From NCBI RefSeq assembly GCF_006483455.1, contig NZ_PPPU01000036.1, forward strand, positions 31,299 to 95,298: a stretch of DNA of 64,000 bases. The letters are read 5' to 3'. Origin of the DNA: Methylomonas koyamae (GTDB lineage: Bacteria > Pseudomonadota > Gammaproteobacteria > Methylococcales > Methylomonadaceae). Every line of letters begins with the position of its first letter. Position 1 is the stretch's first letter. A model generated the notes under the pieces. That model ran no database searches. It had not been told where the DNA came from and saw nothing but the letters and a program-made list of their open reading frames with translations. Positions 61,782 to 64,000 of this stretch are shown piece after piece. The translations under genes were made by a program, and so were the position numbers.

Positions 61782-61919
61782 TCATAATTCTGATGGATAC
61801 TTTGAGTTTTCAGGGGGCGGTGCCTGCTCGTCGGCCACATTGGCACCCACTGAAATTAACGTGACGGAAATCGCGCTCAGCGCAAACAGGCTTAAATGCT
61901 TTTTGTTGCGGATATTCAT
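61782..61919 (-). CDS. Tiny secreted peptide (45 residues)
   Basis: 45 residues from ATG 61919, which has AAGGAGA 6 bases upstream. MNIRNKKHLSLFALSAISVT is a signal sequence with cleavage probable after VGANVA; the mature peptide would be only about 20 residues, DEQAPPPENSKYPSEL at the end, acidic and Pro-rich. It lies 230 bases upstream of the secreted protein gene on the same strand. The interval 61553-61781 has no other gene. Function unknown. Confidence 0.55.
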   Translation of the reverse strand: MNIRNKKHLSLFALSAISVTLISVGANVADEQAPPPENSKYPSEL

Positions 61920-62626
61920 TTTTTCTCCTTTGTTTTGACTGAAAACTTTAATTTCCAAATCAAACATAAATTGGCGATTATTAATTTGGCCGCCAAGCGA
62001 TTAAAGAACTCTAACACTCCCACTGACTCCATCGGAGTCGGCGCGAAGTTTCCACCGAGATTTACAGAGTTTCAATGAGGCAAATTGTCGCACCACAAAC
62101 CAACTCGGCAACACTATCCATACTGTGTTAAATAACTATTTTAAATACCGCACTTTTGGCCGATTTTACGGCATATGCCGCAATTACTATAAATAGGAAA
62201 AATTTCTATTTGAAAATATTTTTTACCGCCAACAGGTGCCGAAACGAACTAACACTCAAGCAAATTCCATAGAAGACGCATCGAGACCATCTTATCAGCC
62301 ATAAGACGCCATAATTTTCGGAATATCGTCAAAACGCATCATCCGAACAGCTCATCTTAAAAGCTAATATATATTATTTAATTATTTATTTTTAATACCT
62401 AAAGTAAACGGCGATTTACCTTGGTAAAAATCTATATCTCAGACAATATTTACGAACCTACAAAAATAGCCACAGCAGGCAGATAATCACTTAGCAACCG
62501 ACCAGACAGCTTAAATATTTAGTTTTATCCGTTAGTGCCAGCGCCGCCGGCATTATTCAACCCACTATTTACCTTGCCGCTGTGTAAATATAGAAACTCC
62601 GCATATCACCGAAAAACTGCTTTTTC
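61920..62626. other. About 0.7 kb AT-rich interval without a gene
   Basis: I find no convincing coding frame on either strand. There is one short perfect inverted repeat (GACTCC-ATC-GGAGTC around 62026-62040) with no T-run. The stretch 62140-62420 is very AT-rich. It may hold the promoter of the small peptide gene and the end region of the HEAT gene; a small RNA cannot be excluded. Confidence 0.4.
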
Positions 62627-62757
62627 CGATGGCGAGGAGGATCAGGCGGATGAAATGAAGCTCGGTGCCCGCCGCGGGGGAGCGGCTTGAATCAGCCACG
62701 GCCGGTAAGCGGAATTGGTGCGGAATATCGTTTAGTTGAAACCCAAATTGGTTTGAG
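62627..62757. repeat. 131-bp sequence duplicated at 57781-57911
   Basis: This copy covers the last nine codons of the HEAT-repeat gene (stop at 62732-62734) and about 105 bp beyond it. See the other copy for the shared landmarks. The duplication suggests the HEAT genes arose by segmental duplication and that one copy near 57.8 kb has been lost. Confidence 0.75.
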
Positions 62758-63799
62758 GCGGCTGATAGGACTCGCTTGCCATATACTGCTGAATGGCGGC
62801 TTGCGCTTGCTCATCCAACGCAAAACGCGCCAACGCCCGTTGCGCAACCGCTTTTATTGCCGGCTCTTCATCCGGGTTATGCAAGGTGTCGAGCAAAGGT
62901 TGGCGCACGCTGTCGTAACTAAATTCGCCGTTGCCAAACGCAGAAAGCACCCAGGTTCGCACCTGAGGATCGGGATCGTTAGCGCCTTGGGCCAAAGTTT
63001 GCATGGCATCCGGGTCTTGGGCTCCCCACTTGGCGATTACCTGGAAACCGTTCAAGCGCACTCGCGAATCGTCATGCCCGACGAACGGCGTCACCTCCTT
63101 GATGATCGCCTGCCGCTCGACCTCCGAGGCTCCACCTTGCCGCACCAAGTTGTCCATCGCCGCCACCGCCACCTCCGGATCGCCGCCATCACGTTTCAGC
63201 GCCTCCAGCAACGCCGCGCGGGTTTGCGGCGTGTAACTGGGGGTCGAACCCAGCAGTTGCAAGGCGTCAGCCCGCTGTTCGCTGTTACCGTGTTTCAGCA
63301 GCCATTCGGCCGAACTTTTCAACGTCCCCATGCCAACGCCCGCGCCGGATGTCGCCACAGCCAGCACCAAGGTTTTACCGAGCGGCGTGCCGCTGGTTTT
63401 CATGATCCGCGCCAATACGGCTTGCCGCGCTGCGGGGTCGGATTGCAGTTTTGCCATCAACAATTGATAACTTTCGCTGTTTAATAGCTCGTCGTGACTA
63501 AGGCCCTGTCCGGCCAGATCGTCGAGGACCAACAATATTTCCCCGACGGCCTGGGGTAGAGGATTTTCCGCCAAAGCATCCTCATCCTCGGCAACTTCTG
63601 CGAATCCCGGCTCCGGCTGGTCAGCCGCCCAACCCGGCAGCACCACGGAATCGACGGACCGGCTGACGCGAGATGCCGGCCCGGCGGAAGCCCTACCGCC
63701 GACTCTAAGCGACTGGGCCGTCTCGCCGCCGCCGAAAAAATAGATCATCAAACAAGCCAGCAGAAACGCGGGGATCACAATCGCGCGGGTTAGCTGCAT
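62732..63799 (-). CDS. Exported HEAT-repeat protein (paralogue B)
   Basis: 355 residues; AAGGAG lies 7 bases before ATG. N-terminal signal/anchor VIPAFLLACLMIYFFGGG, a linker (about 25-75), then helical HEAT-like repeats (DPEVAVAAMDNLVRQGGASEV, DSRVRLNGFQVIAKWG, DPQVRTWVLSAFGNGEFSYDSV) to about 340. Collinear with paralogue A at 58033-59148 through most of the length, including the conserved (S/A)AFGNGEFSY-like repeat. Unknown function; presumably a periplasmic, membrane-tethered scaffold. Confidence 0.82.
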   Translation of the reverse strand: MQLTRAIVIPAFLLACLMIYFFGGGETAQSLRVGGRASAGPASRVSRSVDSVVLPGWAADQPEPGFAEVAEDEDALAENPLPQAVGEILLVLDDLAGQGLSHDELLNSESYQLLMAKLQSDPAARQAVLARIMKTSGTPLGKTLVLAVATSGAGVGMGTLKSSAEWLLKHGNSEQRADALQLLGSTPSYTPQTRAALLEALKRDGGDPEVAVAAMDNLVRQGGASEVERQAIIKEVTPFVGHDDSRVRLNGFQVIAKWGAQDPDAMQTLAQGANDPDPQVRTWVLSAFGNGEFSYDSVRQPLLDTLHNPDEEPAIKAVAQRALARFALDEQAQAAIQQYMASESYQPPQTNLGFN

Positions 63800-63922
63800 A
63801 TACGATGTCTCCTTGTCATTCGATTTTCGCGAGTTGTAGATTCAACAAACCGTTGAGCCGAGAATGCTGCCCAGAACCTAGGAACCGGGCTAAACACCAT
63901 GATGCGCGGTTGCAAAGCAACA

Positions 63923-64000
63923 TTAACCCCTCTCGAATCGCCGCAATCCGCCGACGCCAAGCAGTGCGCCGCCGAACAGCCAGACCGCGCCCGGCAGCGG
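63923..64000 (-). CDS. PEP-CTERM-type protein, C-terminal end only
   Basis: At the right edge the minus strand reads PLPGAVWLFGGALLGVGGLRRFERG and stop (TAA at 63923-63925). This is the sorting tail of a fourth PEP-CTERM-like exported protein; the rest lies outside the window. Between its stop and the start of the HEAT gene (63799) there are 123 bases with no gene. Confidence 0.8.
   Translation of the reverse strand, partial: PLPGAVWLFGGALLGVGGLRRFERG

Noticed and set aside
62026..62040. Short inverted repeat as a terminator or riboswitch (c-di-GMP type was considered)
   Set aside because: No T-run, and none of the conserved c-di-GMP riboswitch segments are present around it.
1..64000. CRISPR arrays, insertion sequences, rRNA genes and complete tRNA genes
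   Set aside because: Scanned for regular direct repeats, transposase motifs and cloverleaf patterns; none seen apart from the tRNA-His half and the tmRNA. A subtle one could be missed by eye.

Overview
The window most likely comes from a gammaproteobacterium, plausibly a Methylococcales methanotroph such as Methylomonas. The pointers are exported proteins ending in a VPVPAAVWLFGSG-type sorting tail, a cysDN sulfate-activation operon, cbpAM, and a one-piece tmRNA whose tag begins ANDENY. The taxonomic call is inference; no marker gene such as pmoA or rRNA is present.

1-19.4 kb: right part of a podovirus-type prophage, read left to right. It holds capsid-associated and tail/nozzle proteins, internal virion proteins (one with a lytic transglycosylase domain), a 1996-residue polyvalent virion protein with a toxin-like RNase domain and an HExxH motif, a tail fibre, then lysis genes (holin-like, GH19 endolysin, Rz with Rz1 fully embedded). 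It ends at the 3' half of a tRNA-His(GTG) gene, the presumed attachment scar. The integrase must lie left of the window.

19.5-28.8 kb: core genes, mostly minus strand: a TPR/2OG-Fe oxygenase protein, cysN and cysD split by a HEPN-like plus four-helix-bundle gene pair, trxC, an M48 protease, cbpM-cbpA and ssrA.

28.8-39.4 kb: a defence island directly after ssrA: a broken HTH gene, hsdR, hsdM, a DUF1016 nuclease, hsdS, and a Septu-like ATPase/HNH pair, almost all overlapping or closely spaced on the plus strand.

39.6-41.4 kb: two secreted proteins with PEP-CTERM-type tails.

41.9-57.4 kb: the most notable region, a minus-strand operon that resembles the actinobacterial isonitrile lipopeptide pathway (ScoA-E; Mycobacterium tuberculosis Rv0097-Rv0101). 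It has an acyl-ACP/CoA ligase, two tandem ScoE/Rv0097-type nonheme iron oxidases, an FcoT/ScoD-type thioesterase, an ACP-KS-ACP-C-A-PCP hybrid megasynthase, and a docking-C-A-PCP-TE synthetase whose C-terminus is fused to an ABC exporter ATPase. The last gene is the matching ABC-2 permease. I read it as a biosynthesis-and-export unit for an isonitrile-bearing, probably metal-binding lipopeptide. Members of this class act as copper or zinc ligands in Actinobacteria, which would be especially interesting if the host is a copper-dependent methanotroph.

57.4-64 kb: two paralogous exported HEAT-repeat proteins, more secreted proteins of the same family as at 39.6-41.4 kb, a tiny secreted peptide, a 131-bp duplicated sequence and about 0.7 kb with no gene that I can see.
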